A stretch of DNA of 64,000 bases from Apophysomyces variabilis (taxonomy: Eukaryota; Mucoromycota; Mucoromycetes; Mucorales; Mucoraceae): NCBI GenBank assembly GCA_002749535.1, contig MZZL01000384.1, positions 441,410 through 505,409 of the forward strand, given 5' to 3'. Under the pieces are notes generated by a model. That model ran no database searches. It saw only the letters and a program-made list of their open reading frames with translations, and was not told the DNA's origin. Numbering within the stretch: position 1 is the first letter of the stretch; every line of letters starts with the position of its first letter. This document shows, piece after piece, positions 22,180-33,500 of this stretch. Position numbers and translations under genes: made by a program.

Positions 22180-23330
22180 TTACTTCATCACACGATGTGC
22201 CTCTTGACTGATTTCTTGCTCAATCCATGCCATACTTGAGAAACGATCGGCTTAATCTGACGTCCTTAACGAAGGCCACCATCTCGTGTAATTCTCTTCT
22301 TGATCCCATGGTAGATCCACGCAATTCAATGTTTTTGAAGAAGGCAGACCCGTTGAATGGAGCTATACCAGCTGTTTGCCCGTAGTTGACAATAATACCA
22401 CCACTTTGTAACAGTTGAGGATATTGTTGGTACAGAGGCCCTCCAGATGCATCAATGATGGCTGACAGCAAAATGTCTCCAAGAAGCTTCTTCAGTTCAG
22501 CAACAAAGTTTTCTAATCCAACAGAAGTCTTAGTAAAGGTATTCGATCCCAGGAAGAGTAGTATTCAGATATTACCATCCTCATAGCTGACTCCTCCTTT
22601 TGCTCCAAGAATGACCGCCCGTTGGATCTTCTCTGGACTGGAAGATGTCACATAGACATGTGCACCAGCGGCAATAGCAAAATGCAGTGCTGTTATTGCT
22701 ACATCACCACCAATGCCAGTGATAAGAACGTAATCTCCATTCTCGACCTTGGCGTTTTTAAAAAGACAGCTCTATTAATTTGATTGTGATCGATTTAAAT
22801 GATTACGACCTGTTCTCTGAGAAAGTCTTCTTCTCGTATGACTTACTGAAAGCGGTCAGTCCAGCCAATGGTAAGAGGGCAGCTTCGGCATTTTGACGAG
22901 TAACCTGGACATTGCACCAATTCCTTGCTGTCTACCGTCACAGACTTGGTGAATTTGTCTGATTTCCTTTCCTAGTTGAGTCAACATATATGTAGTCTTG
23001 ACCGAGCGCTTGGCTATACAAGGAAGCAGACCTAGAATGTCTAATTGTCCTTCAGGCCTACGCGCATCTGGATAGCTGGCCTTGTCCAGGCTTAGTATGA
23101 CGTCTCGGCCAACGCCGCACTATGGTGCCATATTTCTAGCATCGATACATTCATGCGAGGAGTAGGAGAGCAGCTACTTCTTCTCCTCTCACGCCCTGAA
23201 GTGTTGTGAAAAGACCATGTGACAAGCACAATGCTTCTGCTTTGTCAATGTTACTGCCACTGATGTAGGTCACTCGATAACTCAAAATGTACGTCTTCTG
23301 TGGCATGAAATGCTTCATCGAGTTCTGCAT
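22180..23330 (-). pseudogene. Decayed medium-chain dehydrogenase (quinone oxidoreductase-like)
   Basis: Fragments of a zinc-type alcohol dehydrogenase/quinone oxidoreductase can be read in changing frames. The NAD(P)-binding part is clear: NGDYVLITGIGGDVAITALHF, then GAKGGVSYED, AELKKLLGDILLSAIIDASG and LLQSGGIIVNYGQTAGIAPF. Upstream, PLAGLTAF (preceded by QNAEAALL) and PEGQLDILGLLPC lie in other frames. At the C terminus the frame shifts twice between FVKDV and the final ISQEAHRVMK. One interruption (around 22505-22575) can be explained by an intron, the others cannot. The third glycine of the usual GIGGG motif is Asp. I call it a pseudogene; an assembly with several indel errors is the alternative. 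Confidence 0.75.
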
Positions 23331-23524
23331 TCTCAAGGCGGAGAAAAAAATGCAAACAGTAAACATATTTTAGACCACTATACAGATATGGTGCATGGCG
23401 ATTAATATAGCAACGGCTAAGCAAGACAATCTAGCCAGAGAAATTACTGATCCTTCTTTCTGTATGCCCTCTACAAAGGGTTTCTTTCTTTTATTAGAAT
23501 TAACAATGAGTGCAGTAATTTATG

Positions 23525-25032
23525 TTAATGCCCTTCATTATATAGAAACGTAGCAAGCTCCATATAAAAATCAACCGGATCAAACTTGCCTTTGGCAAGC
23601 TCCGGTCTGGATATACGCCAGCGATACCTAGAGAGAAAATCGGACCAAAATTTAGCGGCATGTGTAATCTAAAAGATAGAAAAGTAGAAAAAAAAATGGT
23701 CGACAAGAGATGGAAAGACGTTGGCATAATATCTTAGACCATCTCTCTTGCCATATAAAAAGATAAGAAATAGCCAAAACGAATACAAACCTTTGCCCAT
23801 TGAGATCCCAATGATCCGCTTTGAGCGTCTTAATATACCGACCCCATTTGGCACTTTGGACACTCACTATCCCATCATTTTCACCTTCCTTTTCTTTTAT
23901 CCATTGATGTGGTAATCCAAGGAAAGACCATATCGGAATATCAATGGCTGCTCCGTAGGAGTAATAGGCTACCTCCGGATCATTTGGGGTATTGGGGTTG
24001 AAGTATTGTTGACAGTATTCGGTCGTTAAATTGGCGTAGGCTGGGGTATCAAGAAGCTGAACTACCTTCACCACAATAGGATCCAACATACTGGCCGGCA
24101 TTCGAGCAATATCAGCTAATGTCCATCCGGAGGTTGGTAAAGAGCTGGGGTCCTGTTGTTGCATCGTTTTCGCTGCTGCCGTTACGATCGCATCGGTCAC
24201 GCCCAAACCCATATGGTCTCTAAACCAATCCATTACTGGAGAACCTCGATGAGGTGTCGATATGGTTGTTAATGATCGAGCCACATAAGGTCTATCTTTG
24301 AAATGCGACAACAAATAGCGACAGTCCAGACCGCCCTGGGACGAATATTTCAATGAGAAGAGCATTTTTAGATGCTTTGTTTCGTTGGTCTTATAGAGTT
24401 ACCATTGAATGAGCAATAAAATTAACTTCTTTGCCTTCCAGAATGGTTTTGAGAATCTCATGTAATTCTCGAGCACGCTCCCATATACTACCAGTGGAAG
24501 GTACACGGGTTACAATGACCTTCGCCCCCAATTTTGCCAAAGCTTGCTCTATACCACCCCAGTAATGAACTTGAAGAAATGGAAAGGTATCCGGTCCTCG
24601 TTTGTCGAATCCATACAGACCATGACACAATACGATGGGTGCTCTTGGTGCTATGTAATTAGGCGTCACCGGTAAATTCAGAGCACTAGCTACCTCAGGC
24701 TGAGCCGTAGGTATATGAACTTCCGCTGTTGCCACGTTGCTGAAAAAAGTGTCATAGCCTTTGGACCGCTTTTTCAATCGCCTTGGATACAAAACTCGTA
24801 ATGCTATCGAGTCTTCTGATGAGCGTCTGCGTCTGAAAACGAGTCGACGATGTGCTTTTGCGACAATGGCTGATAATGTCGCTTGATGGCCAGCAAGAGC
24901 GCTTCGTAATTGAGTAATAAATGCTAGGGAAAGTGACGAAACCATAGGATGAGCCAGTCGTCCAATAGTCACTAGAAGAAGAGAAGAATAAAAAAATTCC
25001 CAGAAATGGGGCACCTGGTTGCCATTTTTCAC
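23525..25032 (-). CDS. Triacylglycerol lipase-like alpha/beta hydrolase, three exons
   Basis: An esterase/lipase of the bacterial-type (Pseudomonas lipase-like) alpha/beta-hydrolase group. Exons 25032-24403, 24335-23787 and 23668-23525 give 440 codons. The oxyanion-hole segment is APIVLCHGLYGFD. The nucleophile elbow AHSMGG is split by the first intron right after the Met, with Ser209 as predicted nucleophile. The likely acid and base are in ENDGIVSV and ADHWDLNG. The last exon ends KFDPVDFYMELATFLYNEGH, a typical C terminus for fungal members. The start is uncertain: the Met at 25032 adds 29 residues with a hydrophobic stretch (FWEFFYSSLLLVTIG), while the Met at 24945 starts after it. Substrate unknown. 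Confidence 0.85.
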
Positions 25033-25182
25033 CCCGCAATGAATATCTGTTGCACTGAGAAAAAGAAATTGTTGCTGTTGCAGTTTCCTTCACGTTTCCC
25101 CTTTTCACTACTTACCGTCTCAAAACATGGGTGCACAATTTATTTCTTTTAAAAAAATGAAAGCAACAAGACATCATGCTCT

Positions 25183-25422
25183 TTGCGTATAGTTTTGCGA
25201 AGAGTCCAACTAACAAAATGTAATGCTGCTAAGAAAGCGATGGAAGACCTCAAGGATTTTGAACCTTTCTTCAAAAACGATCCAAAAGAAGCTGTCTTAC
25301 TTTCTCTGAAAAAATTGTATGACAATCCTCCTAACTATAATAAACGCAAAATACCGAGAGATAGTGATAATCGTGAAAACACAAGTTCGGTGAACAGTCC
25401 TATCCGACAAATAAGCAAATAA
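25183..25422 (+). CDS. Small unknown ORF (79 aa), doubtful
   Basis: A charged, Lys-rich frame beginning MRIVLRRVQLTKCNAAKKAM with no domain I know. It lies 150 bp from the divergent lipase start. It could be one exon of a larger gene or chance. No splice partner was found, so it is listed only as a possibility. Confidence 0.2.
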   Translation: MRIVLRRVQLTKCNAAKKAMEDLKDFEPFFKNDPKEAVLLSLKKLYDNPPNYNKRKIPRDSDNRENTSSVNSPIRQISK

Positions 25423-25557
25423 GGAGGTAAAAGACTTTTGCTGTCGACTGATGTATAAAACGAACAAAGAGAGCGCGCTAGAATAAGCGAAAATTTCATA
25501 AGGGTATACCTTTGACAGTGCATGTGGGTAAAAGCGGGTTGGAGTAGCCGCTAGCAT

Positions 25558-26300
25558 TTTTTAAAAATTCCGTACGATCGGTAATAACACGTTGATCTTC
25601 TGTCTTTTGATATTTTGTGCAGCTGGCGTCTCAGCAACAGATGAATAGAATATGAAGATGTTAGTGTAGCCTGATCTGAATAGTTAATACTACTGAGGTG
25701 TTCACATAAACTCTAGACCTAATGTTTATCCACTAAATTAGTGATATAATCATGTTGGGTATGACATGGACCAAAGCCTTAAATAGTACTTACTGTTCTT
25801 TATCCAGATGATGTTTTAAACTGCCTTCTCGAATCTCTTATCAATCTGTTTATTTCCACTTATTTATTTATTTACGATTTATCCACTTTCAGTTTTCGGT
25901 TTAAGTGAAGAAATTTTTGAAAAATTTATACACAATTTACCTCTTAAAAAAAGAAACGAATAAAATTACTTGAAAGATTGCAAAATCGCTTGAACTGTCA
26001 ACAGTTGTTCTCTTCCAAAAATGTATACTTCGTCGTTGATCATGAACATATCCACACATAACTTCTGTAAACGTTCATTTTCCCTAGTATTAAAGTAAAT
26101 GCTGTAAGCAGATGTATCATCAATTCACATATGATTTTGTGTACATCACCAACTTTTGCGCTTCAAGTGGAGAGGTGGACAAAACTAGAAATCAAGTGAT
26201 ATCAAGCAAACATCCTTTTCAGCTGTTTCGATGTAGTTGAGTAAGTCTACATCAATCTTGTTTAGTTATCTTACTTGCATTTTTGCCTTCCAATTTTCCA
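25558..26300. other. Intergenic, AT-rich
   Basis: No supported coding frame, RNA gene or transposon terminus was seen in this stretch between the lipase promoter side and the repeat-like patch at 26300-26610. Confidence 0.4.
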
Positions 26301-26610
26301 AATTTTACCTAGGGTTCTTTAAAAGAACCGAAGAACTAGAACCGAACCGTAACCGAGGTTGGTTCTTGATAAAGGAACCGAACAATCGAATATATTTTTC
26401 ACTCGATACTAGGGCTCGGAATTTGACCCGGCCCGCCCGATTCGGCCCACGAGGCAATGGGCCCATCTTAGTGTGATAAGCCTAGTGTGCCGGGCTCCGG
26501 GTAAGGTCTTGGCCTCGCCCAGCAGGCCATGGATCAACATCCTGACCCGGCCCAGTTATGACCTGCCCAGTTCGAGCCCGCCCATTTCAAGCCCAAGTTC
26601 ATTCTGTCAT
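26300..26610. repeat. Short degenerate repeats: GAACC-type, then a GGCCCGCCC-type GC island
   Basis: From about 26315 to 26390 the sequence repeats variants of AGAACCGAA and its complement. From about 26410 to 26600 it becomes GC-rich, with many copies of GGCCC, GCCCGCCC and CCCGGCCC, unlike the AT-rich surroundings. No coding frame explains it. It may be a fragment of a dispersed repeat. Confidence 0.5.
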
Positions 26611-26681
26611 CCTGTTCTTGACGGAATTTCTTGATAAAAGCCGCTTCTATTTCCAACGGTCGCTGATGATTCCGAGAAGCT

Positions 26682-27549
26682 CTAGATGGGTTCATAATCG
26701 GGCTCTTCTAAAGACTCCTGGCTAGACTCCTCTTCTACTTCAGAGAAGCGACGTTTTACTCTGGTGTTGTATTCGATGCCACGGTCAAGAATTCTGGTGG
26801 CCTTCGCACAATCCAGTAAATCTTCAATAACACACTTGGTCTTCTGAAAGATCTTCGAATTTATCGAGCAGATGATATCCACGGCTTGGCTAGAATTTGA
26901 TTGAAACTGCTGGTCTCTCTCCACCTCATTCATTGCTATATTATATAGAATCTTGATTGTTTCATCTTCAGGTTGACTCTGGGCGGATGACAGAATCAAG
27001 CGGTAGCTTTCTTGTGTAACTTTTATGAACTTTCCAAGCTCTTCAGTGACTTTTTCATTTATAGTTTTTGCATGACCCCTGCAAGACCTGCTTCTTTCAG
27101 AAGCATGCTCAGTCGAACCACAGGCTGGACATGGCCTAGATGGGGCATTTTTGTCCCTTGTCTCTTCATCCTTCGAAGCCCTGCCGCGTTTCTTTCGCCT
27201 AGAATGCTCGGCTTCTTCCTCAGCCGTCAATTTTCTTTTTTTTTCAACTATAAAATGAGAGTGAGCAAAGTTCTAGTGATGCATTGATGTCTCTTGCCTT
27301 GATTTCTGCCGTGATACTTGTTTTGAGTACAAGCTTTGTATCGCTTGTTTGGATGCCCTTCTTCAGAGAAGTCTTTGCATATCACTGAAGAAATTGTTTG
27401 TTAATACCAGTTTGTCTTCTCTCTGCCTCTTGTGCCTTTTCAGCTAGTCTTACGATTTTCTTATGGAAGATCAATATCATAACCGCGTCAACGTAGACGC
27501 CGACACTTGGAAGAAGTGCTTGTGCTATTTCAATATAGTCATAGGGCAT
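26682..27549 (-). CDS. Stand-alone zinc-knuckle protein related to the N terminus of the Fanzor-like gene
   Basis: The C-terminal exon (27230-26682) encodes PCPACGSTEHASERSRSC followed by an acidic, helical region ending at a normal stop. The zinc knuckle and the next segment (EELGKFIKVTQES) match the arrangement of the locus at 30.6-33.7 kb (PCPACGSTEHKSTRAKSC, then DQLGKGFEIFTRK). Upstream, VICKDFSEEGHPNKRYKAC (27372-27310) and an exon starting at 27549 (MPYDYIEIAQAL) resemble the other locus's N terminus. The join near 27385 needs either a frameshift or a very short intron, so this upstream part may be broken. There is no RuvC or zinc-ribbon body. It could be a truncated copy or a separate regulatory paralogue. 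Confidence 0.55.
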
Positions 27550-27615
27550 TTGAAAAAAAAAATCAAGACGAGGTGAAGAGGGTAAGAGAAAGAGGGAGGA
27601 AGACAGCACACGAAA

Positions 27616-29222
27616 AAGAACTGATCAATAAGCTGTGGTTGAAACTGGAATGGCGCGACAACATGTTATTTAATGCAAAACGGTTGTTGTCTTTTCGCAT
27701 CTAGCACAGAATTACATTATATCTTTATCCACGTATACCATGGGAAAACAGGTCATAGGGAAGACTTAGAACGGGAAATCCTGAGGAAATCCTTTAATAA
27801 GCTTAATCCTTTCTCACATTTCTTCTGGCTGTGTGCCAATCAAGTTTTGCATTCGATAACGTTTTGTTCCACACACAGTTCCCACATACCTAATAATCTG
27901 GACGCTACAGGTTAGCCAAACTTCATCCCTTGTGCAAATAATAAGAGTGTATCCAAATAAAACAACACAAAAGCAACAAAGCTAAAGAAAGATAGAAGGA
28001 AGATGTGGTATGCGCTGCCTGTTGCCGACAGCACTTGTTCTAGACTATAAAAAGGTGACCATAAAAAGAGAACGACTTGATTGATTTGCCGGTCATTTCT
28101 CAACAGGGTTCCGTTTGCTTCATTTAGGAGCATATGCCAGTGTATATGCGATGAGAATGAATTCAGCTAGACTTGAGTTAATCATGACGTACCATTGCGA
28201 GTTCTTCTGTTCGATACATTACGGAGTTTACCTCTACAATGTGATATTTAGCATTGTTTTCTATAGCATAGAACGATCAAAGTCGCTGTTAATATGCGCT
28301 CTAGATTGTGCTACATAAGTAAAACAGTATCATATGAAATAGACTGTAAATATCTCGTTTCTCTAGTTGATTTTTTACTTCGTCGTTTTATAAAATTACG
28401 GGCACGGTCAGCGTTCCTATATACTAAGGTGATTCATCTAATTTGTTCAATATAACAAGCAGCTATGAACAACATTTCACGTAATTGAGAAAGCTAATAT
28501 GGTGGCATAATTAATAGCTCCGTAATTATCTTGTTGTGAGATGATCCACAGGACATTGAGAACAAGGATCAGCACGTTGGTAACCATGGCTTCATTTAAA
28601 TAACATGTAATCCTCCTCGTATGTACTAATACTCAGTAATTCAAACTATTACGTTGCAATTATCATTGACTTTCTTTTATTTCCTGTAAGTGATATGTTT
28701 AATAAAATCTAACCTTTACTTATTGTCTTTCTATATATCATACAGGTATCTGACGTTTTGCATGACACAAACAGAATCGGCTTCATTATTTTTTTGCTGA
28801 TATTTTCCCGTATCCTCAACTATTTTAAGCATTGAGTCGTTTAGAATCATATTATAATTAGTAGGATGATTTTTATGCCTTTGTGATATAGTTGCACTTG
28901 CCTCTGAACGAGAACACGCTTTTGATTCAATGAAAAAGCCAGTAGCTGAGTTACAACAGTGAATTGACCTGGATTTGAAGTGACTGAACATGCGACTGGT
29001 CCATCATACGGATAATACGTTTAATACGGATCATACAGATAATACGCTCCAGCATGTACTAATTGTGGAGTGTATTAAGAGGGAGGCATTTCAACGGCAT
29101 ATTGAAAGAAACAGAAGTTCAAGAAGACTACAAAAATGGATCTTAACGCAAATCTTTATGTTTATTGGTACATGTAACTTTTGCAGCTTGAACGTCGAAC
29201 TTACTAAATCTATTCTCGTATT
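27616..29222. other. Intergenic, no gene seen
   Basis: About 1.6 kb of AT-rich DNA. Short frames on both strands (for example 27912-28133 minus and 28990-29238 plus) lack recognisable features. A small tandem of GATAATAC/GATCATAC units lies near 29007-29046. Confidence 0.4.
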
Positions 29223-29249
29223 TTGTGTACTAAGATAAGTAATAGCTTA

Positions 29250-29730
29250 GAGAACATGAACAGACGATCAAATGCAGTCTACTCACAAATAAATGACGTG
29301 AAGAGCGATGCAGCCAAGAATGATAAGGAGTTTCCCGATTCGGCTGCTCCCCAAGAAGAAAAAAATGAGTGCTCAAAACAGGTAAAACCTAAGAAAGGCA
29401 GTACAGGTTATCATATTGTCCAGTTTATGGATTGTGATGGATAATTGCAGAATCCGTCACTATCGCTTTGTCGTGGATGCTATCAACAAGCGCAGCTATA
29501 AACCTTTGTTTATGCCGCCATATTCGCCCTTCTTAAACCCCATTGAAGAATGCTGGTCCAAGATTAAGAAGAATATCAGAAGAATCCCTCTCCACGAATC
29601 TGACATGCTCACGTCACGCATTGCTGATGGCATGCAACACTGTTACTGCAGCCCATTGCCAAGGTTGGATAAGACGTGCTCAGACTTATTGGGATCAGTG
29701 CCTGCGAAAAAGAAGACCTGCTTGAAATAG
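29250..29730 (+). pseudogene. Relic of a Tc1/mariner-IS630-type DDE transposase
   Basis: The C-terminal half of a DDE_3 transposase is readable in two frames. The first piece ends GSTGYHIVQFMD. After a frame change, VMDNCRIRHYRFVV carries the second catalytic Asp and PPYSPFLNPIEECWSKIKKN carries the catalytic Glu and the family signature. The last part continues in a third frame (CQGWIRRAQTYWDQCLRK). The region with the first Asp is missing or unreadable. No terminal repeats were found next to it. It is a dead fragment. Confidence 0.85.
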
Positions 29731-30034
29731 TCCCAAAAAGATTCGTAATCGTCTAAAGATAAAATTGATTGGCCTAAACAACAATAGCTGTATCATGGCA
29801 TCAAACGAAGCAAAACTTTCTGAAAGAAAAGTCGACCACTAATTAACGCAACCTGATTACGAATGGCTATTGTGAACAGCCAGGTCATTGGTTGCCAAAC
29901 CCAAAATCATATCCAATAACATGTTCTGAAGCTCTATTTCCAATGTTTTGCAACCAATAAAAACTATTTTTCATTTTCTTTTATTAAGGGTAAGCCCTCG
30001 TCGGCGACACAACGCGGTAAGTGTAAGGCGAAGG

Positions 30035-30187
30035 CCACCTGTGGTCTGATTGTATGGCAAGCCATTGACAATCAGACCGGGCGTAAAAAATTAGATTAAC
30101 AACGAGCTGGACATGTCCAGCATTATAGTTGTTAAACTATAAAGAACAGATACTACACTTGATCTTAGCCAAAAGGCCTGAGAGGAT
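30035..30187 (-). ncRNA. U2 spliceosomal snRNA
   Basis: The minus strand reads CTCTCAGGCCTTTTGGC at its 5' part and continues CTAAGATCAAGTGTAGTATC, the near-invariant U2 segment that pairs with U6 and, through GTAGTA, with intron branch points. Two hairpins follow (TTATAGTT/AACTATAA and GCTGGACATGTCCAGC), then an Sm-like site AATTTTTTA and a strong terminal hairpin at about 30043-30078 (GGTCTGATTGT/ACAATCAGACC). The ends are approximate, set by comparison with known U2 structure. It is shorter than human U2. The window's intron-rich genes depend on this RNA class. Confidence 0.93.
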
Positions 30188-30556
30188 AAAGTTCATCGAG
30201 TTCACAAGTTTGCTGCCTTTTTATAATTTTTCTGAGTTTTAATAAGCCAGTCACAAGAACCGCTGTTTCAGAAAATTGTCACAAGAACAGTCCCACGGAT
30301 TCTGTTTCTCAAAATGGGAACGTGCGTACTGTTTATTGCATAGCAATTTGCGTTGTTTAGAGAAATAGTTTGCGTCAACTGGAAATGATATAGATAAAGG
30401 GCTTGTGAGAACATTGCTTTCCCAGGATAATAATTTCTTACTTACCCAGATGATATACACAAGAAAAGGTTGGGCAAGGTAAAAGACCAGTCGTTAGAAA
30501 AATGTGAATTTAAAGTATTGACCTTACCGTTCGAGACGTATAAATCTAAATCCTCG
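30188..30556. other. Spacer upstream of U2 and downstream of the Fanzor-like gene
   Basis: It should contain the U2 promoter. At its right end a perfect 15-nt palindrome, TCCTCGTTACGAGGA (30551-30565), overlaps the stop codon of the Fanzor-like frame. Confidence 0.4.
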
Positions 30557-33500
30557 TTACGAGGAAACCACATTCGTAGTGGCGATATCGTTTTTAGCCG
30601 GACGGCAGAATTCTATGGGGCGACCTTGTCCGCGCCAAACCGAGTTTGCGATATAGAACATTTTTTTTTGCCGAATTAATGTCCCGTTGCCATAGTGTAC
30701 GGCAGTGTTTGCAAACTACTACACCATGGGGGGGGGGACACAGAATCGGATGTGGTGACTTTCTCCAGCCCTCTCTGAAGGCAGCTGTTGCACACCTATA
30801 GATAAACCATGAGGGTGCATACGAAGCAAAAGACAACAAACCTGAGACGTGTAAAATTCATCGACTGTTGTTGCAATCAATTCCCCTATCCTTTCTCTTC
30901 TCTTTAGCATTTTCCAACAGGTGTTGACTAACGCAGCACGCTTGCCTTTTCTTGACGCATGTCCACTCGTGCCAAACATTGCTGATCCGAATACACTTAA
31001 TGGTATTTTTTTGCTTGCTTGAAATGCCTTTGGATGCCATTTCTTTGTGCTTGGGTGCGGTTTCTTTTGCGTTGATCTGATTCCAGACTCTTGTAGCCCA
31101 GGTTAGAAGATTTTGTTAATATCACTTATTTCAGTACTTTGCACTTAGTCTCTGACCCTGATCGCCATTTCAGCTTCTTTTGTTCTCGCCGTTTTAGAGA
31201 CTTTCTCTTCCTCTTTCGTCTATTCTTTCGAGTCTTTCTTCGCCGCTGCTTGCAGTACTTTTTTCCACCGTTGACTAACACATTAACGAGCTCTTCACGA
31301 GCACGTTGTACTCCTTGGTAATTGTGAAAACGCTTCTCAGCCATGCCGGGCCCGCAAAAAGCTGTCAATACTGGAAAATTCTGGGCGAAGCACTCCACGA
31401 ACTGATGATGCTGTTTTACAACTCTCTAAACCTGTCTCGATACGACTGATACCCGCCGCATCCTTCTGTTTTTCGAGTTGCTTCGCTCTCCGCGTACAGC
31501 CAGTCATGGCATAATACTCTTTTGTCGACACACGGCGTAGTTGATGCCTCTGTGAGCCACTACCGTCTGCAGCTGTGTATATTTGATTCAACCCCGGATC
31601 CACGGCCCACGGTTCGAACCACCGCTCGATTTCATCAATGGTAAAGTCCTCGAGGTCAATTTCCGTTGCCGGCACCCTTTCCTTTTGTTTTCTTGCGAAA
31701 ACTAAATTTACTGCAAATCCATCAGAAAGAATTCTGCATGCGAAACGATGATTTCCATTCCCGGTAAAATCTCCCAAGCTGTACGTATATATTAACACAG
31801 AGTGAGTGTTTGAAATTAAAGGTAACTATCGCTATTTCCCATACTTATTAAATCCGAAACGAGCAAGATCAAGCGCTTCAAAACATACTCGTGGGTATTC
31901 GCTCGGCTGTGTGGGTTCTCGAATGGATAACAGACTTGCCAAAAGTTTGGCGTTTATTGAAACAAAACGCCACTTGCAACTTGGTTTTGGTGAAATCGAG
32001 AAAAGACGAGGCAGAGTTGTATCACTAGAACTTTTTTTGGAAGCAGCAACGATCTTATGCTCTTCTTCATAGGAAGACAGGATGTATTTTAACCTTGGAA
32101 TATACGCGCCAGGAGATGCCGATATGGCTTGCTGCGTTGCAGGCTTAGGCGTCAGTGCCTCTAAATCATCACAAATCTTATCGACAATAGCCACTAAAGG
32201 CAAACCCGGTTCAATCAGATTAGGCCATTGAGGGGATCCACCAGCAATGCGTTCGAAGGCATATTTCGATGCAATATTTTGTATCTCAGTTTTATACATA
32301 CTCTATATACGATGAAACTTAGTTCAGATATAGCAAAACACGATAGATACCGGAAACGCTACTGACAGCTTGTGTTCAGCAAATGAATTCACCCGAGTTT
32401 CAAAACTTTCGACTATATTGTTTGAATAGCATGTGGCCAGCAATACACAAGCTTTTGACAATACATCAGATGATCTTAGTTGTGTGTTGGGCGCTTGTTG
32501 CATCTGAGGGTGCTTGTCACGAAATTCTCTCATGAGCTGCTAAGATCTGTTGGCATTTTATCGTTTTTAGTTGTCATTGACTTGTTGAGCACAAGTTGCG
32601 TGACCGAATAAAAGAAATTTTGAGTGAAACAGATGGGTGGGATTACTTGATGATCAAGTATATACTGGTTGACAAACAGTTGAGTTCTTGCAACCACCTC
32701 TCTCGTATATTGTGAAAGCTCTTGAACTTTTCTTTGAAGCTGATCTCGATGTGCTTCAACGACAACGGAATGTAGAGGTGCTTTTCGAGTGAATATTTCG
32801 AAACCTTTCCCGAGTTGATCTTCTAATATCTCCTCGGTCGACTTAGTGTGTCGCAGGCAACTCTTCGCTCGGGTACTTTTGTGTTCAGTGGAACCACATG
32901 CAGGACATGGATTTGCTATAAAGGCCGTATTACTGGAACTTGCTTGCTTACTCGCTCGACCCGTTTTCTTTGCTTTTTTGAGCGCCACACTCTGAACTTC
33001 TGGCTGGTGCGTCCGCTTAATACCAGCTATTGGGCATACTTTAAGCGTGATAAACTATATAGCAATGTGCATAGCAAACCTTTGATTTCTCCCATTGGAC
33101 ACAGTTTCGACTTCATGCTTTGATGCCCCCAGAGTCCACAAGAGTTACACTGGGACTGATTTGCTGAGATTGGTTGCTGTCAGTTAACTTTCTTTTATGA
33201 GGATGTGTACGTACCATTTTTTAACCTTTCCTCCTCTTGTAGCTGCTTCTGTAACTCCATATCAGCGCCTTTTTTTTTCATCTGAATGTAGTCTTTGCCT
33301 GTCAAGGCGGTCAGAGACAACATGAAAAAAGACCAGATAAGCGAACGCATATAATACGCAAAATCATCCATGAATTCAACTGTAAAAGAAGAAATAACAA
33401 GGAAGAAAAGATGATAACGCCAGGTGTACTAATATTAAACCATTTCCTTTTCTTCTTGTAATGACAACATTTATCTTACAGGACAGTGTAAACTAACAGT

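Noticed and set aside
29007..29046. Tandem GATAATAC/GATCATAC units as a functional array
   Set aside because: Only a few imperfect copies with no further context; simple slippage is enough to explain them.
31126..31321. Plus-strand frame of 60 codons rich in Phe and Arg
   Set aside because: Antisense to the Lys/Arg-rich block of the Fanzor-like gene.
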